The position numbers were made by a program, and so were the translations under genes. 30,101 nt of DNA from Phoronis australis (taxonomy: Eukaryota > Phoronida > Phoronidae): the NCBI GenBank assembly GCA_002633005.1, contig NMRA01000913.1, positions 2,625-32,725 on the forward strand, in the 5' to 3' direction. Shown here piece by piece: positions 27,776 through 30,101 of the stretch; position 1 is the first letter of the stretch; each line of letters begins with the position of its first letter. Under the pieces are notes generated by a model. That model was not told the origin of the DNA, made no database searches, and was given only the letters and a program-made list of their open reading frames with translations.

Positions 27776-30101
27776 GTAAGTCTTGTTAGATCACACGTCT
27801 GATGCTTTATTTCACTTAGAAATATCAATCTTTCCTTACTATATTTACAGCCTCAAAATTTGAAACATAGCACCGCTGAATGAACTCCAAAATAAAACAT
27901 GTAAATTTAAAGATATGCAGTTGGGGTCATTTAATCCCGCATCATTTTGTGAATGGAGAAAGGTCATCCCTAACTCAGCTTCGCTGCTGCACACACGCTC
28001 AGTTTGACCTTTTAATGACCTGTTTCCAAGTTGTTACTTACTATTTTTTGATAAACTTGTCCAGTTTACACATAGTATTTCTAACAACTATATTTAAATG
28101 ATTATTTAAACAAAACATGGCAACAAAAGCAATCACTTGGCTCAAATTAATCATTTTTACAGTTCACCTTTTTCTGAAGTTTTCATTCATCAATTCCGTG
28201 GCTAAATGTCAGCTTGAAATGTAAATCTTTTTCCACCCAGACAAAGAAATTGAATTTGTGTACTGGACTATGGTCGATGTATTTTGGCCCATTCACTACC
28301 TGAGATGATGCGTTGAATTGGTTTGCTCAATAGTTTAGCTTGCACATTTCATGAAGTGTAGACAGCTGTAATGTGTATTATGTGTTTGTATTTTTGTGTG
28401 TTTTTATTTCATTCATAATGTTTTTCATTACATAGCTAGTATTGTTGCATTTAATGCATGTCAAGGTCTACCATTTTGTAATGGATTATTGTGAAAATTT
28501 GCAAATTTGAGATATTCCCTAAAATTTGGGACACTAAAACTCCCAGAAAATCGAATTCTCGTGATTAGTGGTATTTGGGTCAAGGGAGATTTTTGCGTTT
28601 GCCATGTTTCTTAAATTTTGGGCCATGTTTTCATTCTACAGTAATTTTTCCATCTTTCCGGTGATTGTAATTTTGACGGCCAATGTTGCCTTTTCTGGAA
28701 TTTGGGACAAGCTCCAACCTTGAGCAAAATAAGTAATTTTTCTCCGTCTCAAAATGGAGATTGATTACCATAGTCAAGTTTTAGTTAAAAAATTTAAAAA
28801 GCATGTTTCCTGGCTTTTATTCATGTCTCACATACAAACAAATACACTCATACCTAATGTTAACATTTTGGAGGACCCTTAAAAAGTCCAAGTTGGCCTA
28901 AATTTGGAATGTTATATCTCAGAAATGACTCGTTTTGTACTCATGAAACTGTCAGATAATATGCTTTATATGCTGTGTGTCAAAACTGTTAACAAGTGTT
29001 TTTAAAATATTCCACTTTTGCCTGAGGGGCTATCATATACAGGATTTTTATCATAAAACGAAAACGAAAACAAAATGTTTTATACCCGTCATATATCCTG
29101 CAATGGAGGTAAACTATGTGTCAACAAAGCTCCATTCTCGATGTAGAAAGGAAAGATATGTTGGTGAATTTGGTTATTTATGATGGTGTAACAATGTAAA
29201 TAATACAAACACAGTCTGTGGATGGATGGGTATAGATAGACTGCCACAAGAATTGTCATATGATAGAAAACTGAACTCTGTAATAAAGTTGAATCACATT
29301 ATTGATACTGTTGTTTTGCTGTCAGTGTATCTTTGGTTTATGCTGAACTTTGCTGACAATACAATGGTTAAATGACTCCATTAATGGCAGCTTGGTAAAT
29401 AGTCAAAAATTAAAATCCATAGGTAATCCTTTAGCTATTTCAAAATCATGGACATGATTGATTTTTTTCCAAATTATCAAAAGATAATTTTCACTGTGAA
29501 TAGTGGAAATGCGTAGCTAATTATACAAGTGTTGCAGTAATATCTCTGCCTGTTACCTTTGTTGTCACACCTGTTTCACAACATTATGTGCCAGATATAC
29601 ATGTCTGTCTGCCAGGCAGATGTTGACACACCTAGTGTCAGACAACGCTGGTTGAGTGATGAGAAATGATCATGCTTCTTATAATTCTGAGGGCATCCTA
29701 GAGGGACAGACCAAGCTGAGCTGTCTGCCTCAAGTGAGCCGACAACTTACCCAAAGCGAGACCAATTCAACATGGTAGTCAAATGTTCACACCGTTGGTA
29801 CTGTCAGCGATCAGGTGTGGTTCAGTTGAGGCAGACAGCTCAGCTGATAGGAGCTAGTATGACGTGCTAGCACTATATATTCCAAAAGTGCTCCTCGTGA
29901 CACTCAATGGACATTTCTTGCACTTGATCACCTTTGACCTCATTCTTTTTGGTTCATCCAGCTGAGTATCTAAGTTTACCTTAAATCCTAAAGATGACTG
30001 CAGCGCCTCTAGTAGAATTAATGCAAGAGTTGTCTCTAGTCAATAAGTTGAATGATGAATTTGAAAAAAAATGCAGACTCCAAAGTTGCTCCCCTCCTGA
30101 T
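27776..30101. other. Downstream OTUD4-like intron, no exon found
   Basis: This follows the GTAAGT donor at 27776. I saw no exon fitting phase 2 and the OTUD4 C-terminal region. Inverted 19-base arms GCTGAGCTGTCTGCCTCAA occur at 29714-29732 and 29827-29845 around an otherwise unpaired 94 bases. The last bases (29994-30101) are an open frame running off the edge that I could not identify. Confidence 0.5.

Noticed and set aside
29994-30101. 36-codon open frame from ATG to the window edge, and a TGCAG at about 30086 as the next OTUD4 acceptor
   Set aside because: The start overlaps a GCGCCTCTAGTAG phrase resembling family R, the acceptor lacks a pyrimidine tract (A-rich), and the residues do not clearly match OTUD4.

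Overview
This window looks like nuclear DNA of an animal, most likely an AT-rich marine invertebrate. It has long GT-AG introns, tRNA-derived and terminal-inverted-repeat (TIR) elements, Penelope-like fragments and many minisatellites. No operons or bacterial-style genes are visible. A 177-base N run (23619-23795) shows it is a draft assembly. The lineage cannot be fixed from this sequence alone.

The only host gene I can support is a partial OTUD4-like deubiquitinase gene on the + strand. Six exons (7477-7558, 8135-8273, 13413-13488, 13971-14079, 17493-17542, 27672-27775) have mutually consistent splice phases and join into about 186 codons. They cover the end of the OTU catalytic domain, including the GNHYD box with the catalytic His, then a low-complexity linker, then the conserved segment and Tudor-like region that follow in OTUD4. 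The N-terminal half of the OTU domain (catalytic Asp/Cys) and the long C-terminal tail are not in the window. Introns are 576, 5139, 482, 3413 and 10129 bases.

Most of the rest is intron or flank filled with repeats. A dispersed repeat family (here 'family R') has copies at 1462-3066, 4104-4290, 8498-8522 plus 9842-11690, 14275-15273 plus 15845-15902, and 23164-24295. It has a palindromic 5' end, a 3' hairpin and an internal cycle of about 443 bases made of three blocks. Each block carries a motif close to the reverse complement of the animal CTCF site. Younger elements are nested in it. One is a 1.3-kb insertion with an 8-base target duplication and an intact SGNH-hydrolase-like ORF on the - strand (8523-9833). 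Another is a 571-base Harbinger/Tourist-like MITE with a TAA duplication (15274-15844). Other elements are a fold-back MITE (about 16015-16185), a tRNA-headed SINE with five 52-base tails (16726-17092), Penelope fragments in opposite orientations (18630-18960), a 674-base TIR element with a broken THAP domain (21290-21963), and a second THAP start between direct repeats at an OTUD4 splice acceptor (27172-27671).

At least fifteen tandem arrays (periods 16-74 bases) are scattered through the window. One of them duplicates an OTUD4 exon end together with its 5' splice site. Long reading frames inside arrays with periods of 24, 27 and 30 bases come from the period being a multiple of three and are not called as genes.
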